This document shows positions 53,484 through 64,000 of a stretch of DNA of 64,000 bases, one piece after another. The notes beneath the pieces were generated by a model. The model made no database searches and was not told where the DNA came from. It saw only the letters and a list, made by a program, of their open reading frames with translations. Location of the stretch: the NCBI GenBank assembly GCA_036897625.1, contig JAYMTA010000013.1:59137-123136 (forward strand), in the 5' to 3' direction. The stretch comes from Pelargonium cotyledonis (Eukaryota > Streptophyta > Magnoliopsida > Geraniales > Geraniaceae). Positions within the stretch are counted from its first letter, which is position 1; every line of letters starts with the position of its first letter. A program made the position numbers and the translations under genes.

Positions 53484-53557
53484 CGAGACTCACGCGACTT
53501 GAACCCACAACTTCTGCCTTGACAGGGCAGTGCTCTAACCGATTGAACTACAATCCC
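53484..53557 (-). tRNA. trnD: tRNA-Asp (GUC), bacterial/plastid type
   Basis: The clearest gene in the window. On the - strand, GGGATTG opens the acceptor, AGTTCAATCGGTTAGAGCA is a standard D-arm, and CTGCC/GGCAG form a perfect anticodon stem around CTGTCAA, giving anticodon GTC. The first 48 bases are almost those of plastid and cyanobacterial trnD. The anticodon stem shows a paired C-to-T and G-to-A change relative to those, which suggests selection. Two stem positions are G-G instead of G-C: 52:62 in the T-stem and 7:66 at the acceptor base. Both would be repaired by C on the 3' strand. Either this tRNA tolerates or edits these, or it has begun to decay. The 108-codon frame on the - strand across it is a shadow. 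Confidence 0.8.
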
Positions 53558-55444
53558 AAAATAAGAAAGCTTTCCAAACCTAGATTTTACGAGGCTTATT
53601 TCGAGGAGGTAACAGTAATCCCCCAAAACTAACTTTATTACACTTAAGTGTAGATATATAAACATGAAAAAAGGCACACTCTCTAAAGATAAGCTTTTAC
53701 CTTGTGGTAAACATTACCTCCTACCCTATACCTTGTCTTATAAGTAAATAAATGTTAAAAGGAACTTTTAACAAGGAACAAAAAGGATTTATACTTGGGT
53801 AGTTGCTAGACTTCCTGTTCCGAGGAGCCTCTTTATTTAATAAGTAACTCTTCCGTAATTAACGTAATTAAAGAATAATTATTAGATAGTACTAAAATCC
53901 TTACTCATTGAGATTTGAACCTACGGCCCAAGAGTAACTATTAGCAGAATCCTTTAAGCATAAGGAATAACAACTAAATGATACTGATGAGAAGCTAATC
54001 CCAGGTTTTCTTATGTTTTTTGTTATATTATATATGCTGCCACATAAATTCTCAGATTAATTCAAGAAAACTCACTTTCAAAAGTAAAATACTCTCGGAG
54101 GTCTTTAGAATACATTTAAAAAGATACGAAATGAAAAAGGTATCAACCAAAAGGGTATATATATAGTCTAAATCTTTGTATCTTTCCGGAATAAAGAATA
54201 AACTGGAAATCGGTTAATCCTATGAGTGGAGCACGCGTCAACTAAACAAAATTCTAAAAAGTTTACAAAAGAAACAGGGGTATAAGATTCTAAATTACTC
54301 TAACTATAAACTGAGGAAGGGTACTCCTGGCAAACTCTTACTTTCTAAATCCCGATGAAAGCAACAGGATGAAAGGACCCCGGAAAACCTGATTTATTGT
54401 TTTACCGAAATCGTACTTTACAAACTTTCATCTAATACTTATTTCCTACTAAGCAAAGCAGAAAACGAAAGGCTTTTATAAGACAAAGCCGCCCTACTAT
54501 AAGGTACCTACTATATAATAAGGTTAGAATGATTATGGAGACTAGACAAGAAACCTACTTATACTATAGATGGGGTAGGAATTCCCGTGGAATAGTCCTG
54601 ATTTATATCAATAACCAAAGAGTACTTTATTGACACTTTAATTCGTAGCTAAAAGGGCTCTTGGTTGACTTAAAAGTAAAAACCATGCCATATCCTCGAT
54701 ACCGTAGGAAACAGCCCCAGGGATCCTTATCTGGAATATATTATTTAATTTATTCAGAAACTCCAGGCATTCAAATGGGACAATATTATAATCAAGATTT
54801 ACTCTTCGTGAGGGAAAGCTTATCTCGGTAAACAGCAAAATGATAAATGCTGCATTCGCTGAAACATATGTTGAGTTAACACAGACCGTTAGTAGTAGTC
54901 TTTTTTAATCCAATTCTATGGGAGCTTACTTGATATTTACACTTTCTTTACTTTTTTTGCTAAAGGAAACAGTCTATTAATAAAAAGGATCTACTTTAGC
55001 TTTAAATACTATCCTATCCGGTCTAGAAACTTTTAGTCTTAACAACGGGCTTTTCCGGTTTATCAAAGGGAGTCCGGTTTCCAGTCATTTGGGCTTGAAC
55101 GGCAAACCTTAATGAGTACTCCTGATATTTAATATGGATACTTATATGAATCTCTTTCACTTAGATATATTAAAAAAGAGAGGTCTTATCACAAGCTAAA
55201 AAAGTCACGTAGTGCAGATAAGAACTCTCTTTGGGCTATAGCTACCCAGTCCAGTGAAAAACTACTACAAAAAGGCCTTGTACCGCTGTTCAGGATGAGC
55301 TCGGGAATGAGATATATTGGTATCAAAGAATCTTTTTATTGAAATTTATAGTGAATTACATAGATATAATAGCATTTCTAATCTAATTAATATTCGTAAA
55401 TAGTAAGGGGTATTACTAAGCGCATATGCACCCGTGTCTGAAAA
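53558..55444. other. Non-coding AT-rich region
   Basis: No supported gene. A weak T-arm-like string near 53912-53930 (- strand) has no cloverleaf around it. Confidence 0.5.
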
Positions 55445-55529
55445 GGGGTCGCTTAACTAAGAAAGTCTTAAAATGATAGAACACTTGTACAAATTCTGGA
55501 AGGCCCTTGGTTCAAGTCCTACCGAGCCC
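55445..55529 (+). pseudogene. tRNA-like segment (possibly Tyr, anticodon GTA)
   Basis: The outer strands GGGGTCG and CGAGCCC pair at six of seven positions, with G-G at 4:69, over a total of 85 nt. GGTTCAAGTCC supplies a T-loop whose stem pairs at three of five positions. TTGTACA in the middle could be a Tyr anticodon loop, but no clean anticodon stem surrounds it and the D-arm is unclear. Probably a relic. Confidence 0.27.
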
Positions 55530-56154
55530 TACTATAAATTAAGCAAAGTATGATGTCTTAACGAGACACAATAGCATAGAACCCTATCTAAGAAATTGGG
55601 AGAGTCGTCACTTTAATGGCTAACTTGCCCTCTTGTTATAGACTATTTAATGATGAGTACCTCTTCTTTCAAACAGGGTCTTTTGACTAAAATTTTAATT
55701 ATTTGATATCCAGATTCGAGATTTGTACTCGACGCAGCAGACTCTTTGAAAACTTTATAGGTGCCCCTTCTTTAATAATAACTAGGTTTTTTCTATATAC
55801 TTTTATTTACTCCTCTTGACTTTTTCTTCGCATTTCAGCTAGAAAAGAATGTCTTTGAACAGTGTAACACCCTAACTTTCTAAAAAATCTGTAAATAGTA
55901 CTTTTACTTCGGGTCTATGAAGTTCTTATTCTTCAAGGTGAACTAGAGGAATTTTAGGAACCCATTTTAATCGGTAACACATAACAGCCAGCCCCATTCT
56001 TTCTATACTTTGGCTATAACTTTGGCAACCCCCTTTACATAATATAGGATATACCCCTTCTTATCTTAGCATTAGCACTTACTTTCGGCGTTTCCTAATA
56101 TACATAAAATAGAAGCACTTTAACAAGGCAATAGGTCCCTGTTTAAACTAGAAA

Positions 56155-56172
56155 TTTTTTTTTTTGGGGGGG
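56155..56172 (+). repeat. T11-G7 homopolymer junction
   Basis: Eleven T followed immediately by seven G. G runs of this length are otherwise absent from this AT-rich DNA. Could be a replication-pausing or G-rich terminus-like element, or a sequencing-sensitive spot. Confidence 0.7.
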
Positions 56173-57019
56173 AGGTCTAAATAGAAGGTTTTGCTACTGA
56201 ATCCACTCATTACAAACAGGAGCTCAAAAAACTAAATAAGTTTTGGTACTAATCTCCATGGAAAGCGCTAACTTACTAAGAACTTGTTCTATATTAATAA
56301 ACTTCAGATAGCCGGGCTAGATATATGAGAAATAAAAGCACCCATCTGAAAGACAAAGAGATATAAAGAACGCGGAATCCTAGAATAAAGCATTCCTATT
56401 TACCAATAAAAGAATCTTAATTAAACCTATCAGAGTTAGAAAAAGAGGCTCCCTTTATATAAATTAAATAGGCATAGACCCCTGATCCGGAATTCGCGTG
56501 GGGGTGAGGATTAACAAAACCTTTGCTCGTATTATAGGGGTAGTAGGACTGGGATAATTTGGTAGCTTTCTTATATACATAGAGTAGAGTAGGCACCTAT
56601 AGACAAGACAATTTACATTTCAAAAATTCAAGAAATGACAGGTACTTTTTAACTAGATAAATATCTAATCTCCAAGTCATTAAAAAATAGGCTGTAGCTC
56701 AATGACTTATTTATTATGTATGACATTATTATAGGAATATAAATAAAAAGCGATTTTTTGTTCACAACAACTCCCTCTCTCTATTTTGGAGTAAGGATTT
56801 TGAATATTATATTAAAGAAAAGTGTTAGGCTGAGTTCCAATAGTAACGATTATACTATTTAATTAATTAAAATTTAAGTGTGCTTTGAACTTCCATCAGC
56901 CCCTATTTATCTGTTGAATCAAACCCAAATTCAAACAATCTCGATGGGGCGAACCCCTAGCTAAGGTCTTTCCCTCAAAGTCCTGCCTGCCCAAGATCCT
57001 AAAAATAACATAATGAAAA

Positions 57020-57260
57020 TGTAAGTGACGCTCGTAAACCGAACGGATAACTTCCAATAGGAGTCAATTGCTTAAGGTAATTCATACTACAGCAGTAGTC
57101 TTTATTCATAGTCAGTCGATTCTAGTGCTACTTTGGGGTGTTCCGAACTAAGGAAGTCGTAAGCAGAGTGGATGGAGCATGTGAAATAAGAGGCGTCTGA
57201 TGCCCTATAAAGTGGGTCAGTACAAGATTTTAGTAAGGACTTAGCAACCCGAGGCTAGGA
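57020..57260 (+). pseudogene. Second cluster of SSU-rRNA-like motifs
   Basis: In order on the + strand: ACGC.CGTAAAC.GA (57029-57042), like the segment after the 790 loop; TGGGG.GT.C.G with AAGG (57134-57153), like the helix 27-28 region; GGAGCATGTG (57174-57183), an exact match to a universal 16S string; and GCAAC with GAG (57244-57253). Their order fits 16S, but intervals are distorted and sequence between AAGG and GGAGCATGTG is missing. It is not a copy of the SSU at 21 kb, which is different in these segments. It could be a transferred or decayed second SSU fragment, or coincidence of short matches. Confidence 0.28.
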
Positions 57261-57365
57261 GATTCTTATAATATGGACGACTTAACTTAACTCAAAGAAA
57301 ACGAATAGAGCACCTTCTTTCAAACTTTTTGGAATTGAAGAAGAAAGGGGAAAACGGAGATCTTG

Positions 57366-57434
57366 GATATAAGATAACAGGACTCGAACCTTTGGGATTT
57401 GGCTAAAATTGCATTGCTCTCACATGGTTATATC
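57366..57434 (-). pseudogene. tRNA-like segment with perfect outer stem
   Basis: The ends GATATAA and TTATATC pair perfectly over 7 bp. Inside, GGTTCGAGTCC gives a T-loop with a stem of four pairs out of five, and GTGAGAGCA resembles a shortened D-arm. Four extra bases separate the T-stem from the acceptor, and the anticodon stem pairs at only two of five. A-T richness makes the 7-bp match less telling than it looks. Possibly a relic tRNA; identity unknown. Confidence 0.27.
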
Positions 57435-59572
57435 TATTAATCAATGTCTTAATCATTTGGTATAAGCGCGTATACCTTTTTACTTAATAGACTAGATTAT
57501 TGGAAGATATCCTTGTTTTTCTATTTAGATGATTTTACCTGACAATTGCTATACCCGTTATCTTTATTTTTTACTATCGAATTTGTTCGAGGATCCGTTA
57601 TATTAATTTTGTTATAAAGGCCAACCTTACCTCATAATGACCATGGTTTTTCAATTCATTTGCAAGACAAGAAGTGCTATCACTATTAAAAGCAATAAAT
57701 GAAACAAAAAATCCATCTGGAAGCTAGAAGAAGTCTAGGCAAACCCGAGAAAAGGAAAAACTCCCCTTAGACTACTTTTTTAGCCTGGATCTGTTCTACT
57801 ATAAAACTTTACTCAGTAAAAGGGAGAATCATAGTCATAACTCGAGACAATACCCGCGGTTTTTACTTTAGTTATGAGTTTATTACGAAAGTAGAGCTCT
57901 TTTCATAGGGTATTAAAAAAAAACTACTTTAATATAAAAAACAATCTAAGCAAATATTAAGGGCCTTAGAGGAGTCTTTTTCTTGAATGTTTATGCTTTT
58001 TGGTAACACTCCTCGGTTGCTGAATTATCTTGACGAGTTCCCGATTGTAATAAACTAAAAATTTCTCGATAATTGGGCTACAAAGGAATAGATGGGGTGT
58101 CTAATCTACATAGGTATCGTAACCCCCTTCCGCATATGGAGCTTAGCTACCTTAGATTTGGAGCTTCGTCCAAAAGCATTAAATAGGTTATATGGAATAC
58201 TCTTAGATAGAAGATTAAGTTCATTTAGCTATTATATATTTGAAATTAATTCGGTTCAGTATAGACAAGATGCTCTTTATCTCTATGTCTAAAAAGGAAG
58301 TACGCACTTGTCAAAGCGGGGATCCGCGCCCTAGAATGCTATAGGTTCAACTCGTGCCCATCTCAAAAGCTCGAGATCTTATTCCAAAACTTTAGGTTGG
58401 TTAAAAAAGAGAGCACTTCTATTCTACACTTTAAGTTCCCCCCTTTAGAAAGGGGGTATTTGCTATAGTTGTTTGTTCGATTCAGTATCAGCTATTAATC
58501 TAGCATATTTTAGAGGTTTTATTGATAACCCTAACCCTACTCACGTAATAAAGGATTACCTACCTTAGGAGAAGTAGAAGGATACCCATGCCCCTAAACT
58601 TTACAAGTAGAAACAATACCAAGTTAGATATTATTTACTACATACTTAGGTGCCTCCTAATTCTAGAGTAGATATAAAGTCTTGATACCCATGGGTCTCT
58701 CATGCGGTGTCCTGTAGGTATTTGCAAATAGTAGAAATAGTACATAAAAATCTTTGTCAAGTCCAGATTAAGGAAGAAAAAGGGCTTGTATTTGCCCTAG
58801 TACTTAAAAGGAATACCCATGCAAACCTATCAGGGAACTGTCCCAAAGGAGGGTTAAGGAAAGCTTCAATAAAAGGTAAATTTGGTAGATTTACATTTAT
58901 ATCTATATATATAGATTTTAAAGGGATTCCCTGTTGACACCGGACTTAGTAATCATACTGAAACGATTTTTCATACCAGGCCCTGTTTACTCCTCGGGAA
59001 TCTTAGTAGATTGGTACTAGCTTATCGGGGGGCTTTTTCCTAGTTTAGCTGCAAAAAATTAGGGGATTACTCATTTGTCTTAGGGAAGCAAAGAACACCA
59101 ACAGATAAAAGAATACTATAATATACATAATTTACAGAGCTAAACTCGAAAAAAGCAATTCATAATTTTATAAAATACGTCAACAATACCTAGTGATACC
59201 CACTATTCGGACATTCAGAAATAAACGATATATGCTTTTAGCTAAATCAAAGTGGGTTTGACCCGTGATAAAATTATGCACTCCCTTTACTTAGGTTTCT
59301 TATGGTGTTTTGAAAACCGAAGTAGAAAGCGGGCTTTGTCAAGTTATGTTTATTTTTAACCTGGATTTACTCAACAAGAAAAAGAAAATATATTAGGTAA
59401 ATTTCTACAGAGTCCCGCATAGAGAAGACTCAATTTATACGCAATACCAACACAATAACAATGCCCTTATTAAGAAATAGAAGAGTGCATGAAGAGCGGA
59501 ACAACACTATAAATACTAACGTCTCATCTCAATGAGAGGGGAACGGCAGTCAAGTAAAACAACAGAATAGAT
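57435..59572. other. Non-coding AT-rich region
   Basis: No gene supported. AACCCTAACCCTAC (58527-58540) is two and a half copies of a telomere-like unit, too short to mean much. A T-loop-like string at 58350-58370 again has G at position 62. Frames at 58092-58292 and 58707-58937 lack motifs. Confidence 0.5.
58920..58935. repeat. Short palindromic repeat (example 2)
   Basis: Same 16 bases as at 39798-39813. Related forms occur at 1184-1196, 3005-3018, 22796-22806, 60008-60018 and 61859-61868. Confidence 0.6.
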
Positions 59573-59878
59573 ATGCTACGGGGGATTCGTGCCATAGCCC
59601 TGAGCTTGTTCTTAAAAAAGCTTAGAATCATACAGGTTATTCAGGCGACTCGTAAGGGGCACCATCAGGTAGGTACCAAGCGGCAATACAATTTAGTACT
59701 GATTGTGGGATTACTTCTGGCCAAGCAAGAGGATAGAGTCAAATACTATAGGCATATAAAGACCCAGGTTTTCGAGATAAACTTTTCCGTCATAGCCCTA
59801 TTCTTTCTAAAAAAACAAAAATATAAGGGTTTTAATGATGGACTAATATTTCATAGTTTAATGTTGATATTCACTTAA
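59573..59878 (+). CDS. Unassigned basic ORF, 101 codons
   Basis: ATG-started frame, the longest + strand one, with more GC-rich codons (CTG, CGG, GCC) than the surroundings. Residues 4-35 are basic with alternating hydrophobics (KKLRIIQVIQATRKGHH, then TKRQ). These align without gaps to the C-terminal region of ribosomal protein S11, sharing a conserved T, H and basic tail, but the diagnostic TP..PHNG motif is not preserved and the protein continues 60 residues too far. There is no clear ribosome-binding site. The S11 resemblance is suggestive only and may be chance. Confidence 0.17.
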   Translation: MLRGIRAIALSLFLKKLRIIQVIQATRKGHHQVGTKRQYNLVLIVGLLLAKQEDRVKYYRHIKTQVFEINFSVIALFFLKKQKYKGFNDGLIFHSLMLIFT

Positions 59879-62859
59879 TCAGGGAACTCATATAACTTCT
59901 GCTCAATTAAGTGTATAGATTGATAAACAAACTATATGTTATGTAAGGCATCATAGTAGTACTCCCCCATACCACCAAGATTTTTGGACTTCCTTATGTA
60001 TTAAATGAGGGGTCCCTTGTTATACCTTCACTATAAAGCTTCCCCTGGATAAGCTTCTTATGAGTAACTAAATTTAATATAGAACTTTGGGAACTTACTA
60101 CCCAACTGTTGCTAGAAAAACATATATCATAATAGGTAGTAATTCAAGGACAATGAAGAAAAGGGCTCTCTTCCCTAATTCCTAAGAGAAACTTAGAATA
60201 ATAAAATAAGTAACTTAGTATAATGGAATATATAGTTGAACAATATTTACTAGGCAAACTCGCTAAGACTTTGAAATAGTACTTAATCCCAACAAGGGGT
60301 GTTTTTATGTTTCGATAATAGTCAATATCTATATACATTAAAAGTTCCTATCAAATACAGAAGTTGAATCGTGCATAACGATAACGTAGAGTTCCAAGCA
60401 CAAATAAAAGAATTTCCAGATCCCATTTCGAGCGAAGTCCTAATCACTATCCTCCTCTGTTACTCTAAAAAGACTAACTCCAAAAAGGACCCGGTAAAGG
60501 ACTACCCCAGCTTTAGCCCTAAGTTTAGATCACAGAGTTTATCTTTTATAAGACTCGAAACTTTTCCTTTGCAATATCCAAGATTCTACCTAAACTCCGA
60601 AAAAGATAAGGAAGGGAACCCTTTTATTTAAAAGTTACAGATTATTGGATCCTAGTTTTCGGAAAAATATTCCTTAATTGTCTGCTAGGAAATTAGGGCT
60701 TATAATAGCACTTCGTTTGTCATCTTTCTAGTTCTTCCGCTATAAAGAAAAATGTTAGATTACAACCTAATATAATTTTTTACTAGAGTGGATTTCCACA
60801 GGATAGTAACCTTAGGTGGGCTATTGCTTTTTACCAAGGGGGAACCCGGCGCTAATGTTTTTGTCAAAGTACTTTTGATAGGGAATTTAACCCGTTCGAT
60901 ATTTGCTACAAACGGGAATCCTTTAAGAATAAGTACTCTCTGGCTGGTCCTTTAGGGATTAAAACGGAGCTTTTTAGACTTTCCGATGGAGCTGAAAACT
61001 TGTCCGAAAAAGAAGGACTCCGACCCGTTAATTAAGGTAAAAAAATACCTAGTGTTTAGATATTTAAAATCACTTATATAGAACACCATCTCCTTCCTTT
61101 CCTAATTACTAAAGCAAATTTTCAACAAAGTTACAGCTAACCTAACTAAGTCTTACTGAGGTTTTAAGGAAAACTTCTAGGTTAAAGCAATACCCTTCGT
61201 TGAGTCTGGTAACGGTTCAAAACGAAATAAAGTTTTATTATAATATTTTTATACATGGTGATCCTTTTTAGTGAGAAATAGAAATTCCATGTCTTGAGTT
61301 TTCTAGGTAACCCCGGTAAGATCTAACAAAACTGCCCTGTGCCATTAGATTTACCTTCGTTTTTTAATACGAATTATTAGCTTCTGAGCTTTGTAGTCAT
61401 ATAAGGATTGAGTTTCTTTTCTTTTAGCTTGAAGTGAAGTATCGAAGTTTGCTTAGTCTACTAATGTGCTGTAAGTTTTCAAGGGGCTCTCGTTAGTAAT
61501 ATTTAATATAAATAGAACTTATTCTACGGTAAAAAGTAAACGAATATACAAGTATCGTGTGCTTTTAACAGCAGCTACTCCAATAGGGTAAGTTTAAAGG
61601 ATTTCTTTAAGGACAAAGCATCCCAAGAATTCTGAATAAATAAATTATAAAAAACCTACATTCAGTCTTCACTCCAAGCTTATGATGTAGCTAGCTAATC
61701 TTAATTCGTTATATATTTTTATATTGTTATCGAGTTTATCTAGCAAGGAAACGGGAGCTTTTAGCTTAGCTTTAAAACCTTTACTAAGGTTCCTGATTAG
61801 CATATTCATTAATAAAAGGAGTCTTTGCATTTATCTTAACTTATCCTTTATTAAACGTAGGGGTCCCTTGGTTTAGCCTCAATACATATTGCGTTCTTTT
61901 ATACTAACAGAATCTAGACTAGAATTATTAAGTAAGTTTTTGCTCTAAAGATATTTTAGATAATAGAAAATTACTTGCATCCTGTTTTTTAAAAATATGG
62001 GGTTCAAGTCTCAGTAAAAGTGAATAAAAACTAAAACCTTGGATTATGCTATTCTAGGATTCCCTCTTCAAAATCTTTTGTGGTTCACAGCAATCCTCAC
62101 CTGGAATATCCGTAAGGGGGTCCTCTTAAGATATTAATACCAAACCTTATATAGATTAGGTGCCGGTGCTAATGTAAAAATTTTACCTAAGAGTTTTATG
62201 TTCTGAGACTTAGTTGTACAGGTTCTTATGACCGAAATTGAAGTATTTACACCACTAAAGTTTTATAGGATTTCCTAACTCCTTTTTAGTGATATGGTAC
62301 TTAACCATACAGATTTAATTTAGATAAAAGGAACCTAATTCACCTGTATATAAAGGATACCCTATAATACAAGTCGCGGGTTTGTGTGTGTGTGTGTAGC
62401 AAGAGGGTCAATCAATTTTAAAGAATATAACAATTTAGAAAGTTGTACCAAAAATTCTAATAAGTTAAAGATATTAGAGATTTAGAAGAGCAAATATAAA
62501 TAGTAAAGAGTTTCTTAGCCCTGCTAAGTCCTTTTTTAAAACAAAGGGGTAGGAATTAGAAAAATAGGAGCTAATACTGAGGAGGGGGTTTTCAAATTAA
62601 AAATTATAGGCTTGCTACAAACAAAAGGAGTTAGCTCAGGCAGCCCAATATATACTGATACAATCCGTGTAATTTCTGATGTAAGTATGGACCAAACAAG
62701 AAGGGATAAGAAAACTCGTTCTATTTATATAACGACAAGCGCAGAATAGGTCCTTTTTATATATGATTCATCCAGTATGCGGGGTTACTCTAGATTGTAG
62801 CAAGAGCTTAAGGATCTCTTTCTCTCTAAGTTATTTTGAATTACCTTGTCTTTGCACTC
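59879..62859. other. Non-coding AT-rich region
   Basis: No supported gene. Frames at 60144-60338 and 60371-60631 have no motif. Contains a TG repeat at 62383-62397 and GGGGTCCCTT palindromes at 60009 and 61860. Confidence 0.5.
62383..62397 (+). repeat. (TG)7 microsatellite
   Basis: Seven TG units plus a T, the longest alternating GT tract in the window. Confidence 0.8.
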
Positions 62860-62930
62860 TACAGCTTTGGGACTTGAACCCACGGTATTCTTTTAAACCC
62901 GACTTTGCTCTACTACCCCTGAGAGAGGCT
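62860..62930 (-). pseudogene. tRNA-like segment with good T-arm
   Basis: On the - strand AGGGGTAGTAGAGCA resembles a D-arm, and GTGGGTTCAAGTCCCAA forms a T-arm with four of five pairs. The intervening stretch GTCGGGTTTAAAAGAAT does not form an anticodon stem, and the acceptor strands pair poorly. Likely a decayed tRNA; the amino acid cannot be assigned. Confidence 0.27.
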
Positions 62931-63604
62931 ATCTAACCATTTCTACAAGCTCTAATAACTCAATTCAGTATATAAGTATGGAGTAGATTTTATTGTAATA
63001 GTAATATTCTATTATTTAAGTGATTAGAAGTTCTCTATTATTTTTTTAGAAATAAAGATTAAGCTGTTCATATGAATAATCAAAGATATAAAAAGAATCC
63101 GGCATAAGTTTAAGGTTTTCAACCCGAGATGCTTTATTTCCTTGTTCCTCACCTAAGCTAGCTATTTTGAGTAAGAAAGGGTACTAATAGCCAGGGTTTA
63201 TCTCTTAAGAAGAGTAAGCTACATAAGAAGTAAGGAATTAAGAACCAAGAGAGGCAAGCTATTCTTGGACATCAATCTGCTCTCCTTTAACGCAAAAAAG
63301 TTCCTGGACAACCTCAAAAAACTCAATATCTATAATAGCCACTGGGAAAGATGTACTTAAAAAATTGAGAATATTCTTTACTCACTCGTGAAAAGCGGAA
63401 TACCCAAACTAAAACGAGAGATTCTTATAATCCTTCCCTACTATGTATTCTCTTGCCTTATACTTAGACCCCTTTTTAACCCCTAAGCAACTCACTTACC
63501 CTAAATAATAGGGCATTGAACCTTATCCGTAAGTATATAAATGAATTTCCGCTATATCTAGGAAAGCATAACAAACTTGAGGCCGAAGTATTTAAATAAA
63601 CTCA

Positions 63605-63677
63605 TAATGTATAACTTTGTTGATAGAACAGTGGATTTTTGACTGAGTAGTCAAAGGTTCAAATCAAAAAAGCGAGG
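63605..63677 (+). pseudogene. tRNA-Lys-like segment (TTT)
   Basis: From the D-arm (GTTGATAGAACAG) to the T-loop (GGTTCAAATC) the spacing equals that of bacterial tRNA-Lys, with about two thirds identity, and the anticodon loop TTTTTGA would read TTT. The anticodon stem GTGGA/CTGAG has G-G at 27:43 and 29:41, and the acceptor strands do not pair. Best read as a tRNA-Lys relic. Confidence 0.32.
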
Positions 63678-64000
63678 TCTGTTGAATAAAAATGAGAGCT
63701 CTATTTAAGAAATGGACCCTTTAGCTAGACTCTAAGCAGTGTAGTAGTACCATATATAAGGGTATAAGCTAGACACAAGAGCTTCCTCGGAAAGAACTTT
63801 ATTTAGTTTTTTGGTAATAATCAAAGGAGTCCGTGTTGACATGAATTTAGAGTAACCCTTTCAGAATTGCTTGATTTCAAAAGGGGTTGGCCATTCTACT
63901 AGCTCCTTTTAGACAAACCCTCGCTAAAATAAAAATGTAATTACCATACCTTATTCCCAGGAGCCCTAAATAAAGACTGTATGAGAGATCCTCAATTGTA

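Noticed and set aside
53351-53677. 108-codon frame on the - strand, the longest in the window
   Set aside because: It runs straight through tRNA-Asp, and its central residues are a translation of the tRNA.
58527-58540. Telomere-like AACCCTAACCCT
   Set aside because: Only about two units, internal, with no array.
1-64000. CRISPR arrays, bacterial operons, insertion sequences, prophage genes
   Set aside because: No regularly spaced direct repeats, no transposase-size or phage frames, and no bacterial-style gene clusters anywhere in the window.

Overview
This window is AT-rich (about one third G+C by eye) and almost free of protein genes. No uninterrupted reading frame exceeds about 108 codons in 64 kb, and most frames near 60-100 codons fit chance for this composition. 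It does carry structural RNA genes of bacterial type. On the + strand there is a strongly diverged small-subunit rRNA (about 20.85-22.2 kb), followed after a spacer of roughly 230 bp by a diverged, shortened large-subunit rRNA (about 22.4-24.35 kb). A clear tRNA-Asp(GUC) of bacterial/plastid type lies on the - strand at 53.5 kb and a probable tRNA-Cys(GCA) on the - strand at 6.8 kb. About nine further tRNA-like segments keep D- and T-arm sequence but have mismatched stems, insertions or missing parts. The best explanation is a greatly expanded, gene-poor organelle chromosome (mitochondrion or plastid of a eukaryote). A degraded endosymbiont or organelle-derived DNA elsewhere is the alternative. 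I cannot name the organism.

Layout: 1-12.8 kb is non-coding apart from tRNA-Cys. 12.8-17 kb holds three broken tRNA-like segments (initiator-Met-like, Trp-like, Gln-like). 20.85-24.35 kb is the rRNA operon. 24.4-31 kb is non-coding with two small unassigned frames and one tRNA-like segment. 31.4-43.7 kb is a distinct zone of old dispersed repeats, including at least eight copies of an element of about 50-130 bp and a 26-bp exact duplication. 43.7-53.4 kb is featureless. 53.4-64 kb holds tRNA-Asp, several tRNA-like segments and a second, weaker cluster of SSU-rRNA-like motifs at 57.0-57.26 kb. Throughout the window, short imperfect palindromes of the type AAGGG-ATT-CCCT recur.

How it fits together: the only recognisable function is translation (rRNA and tRNA). 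The protein genes such an organelle must express are not in this window, or are too diverged, split or edited to see as open frames. All homology statements come from visual comparison with conserved rRNA and tRNA cores, not from a search; end points of the rRNAs are approximate.
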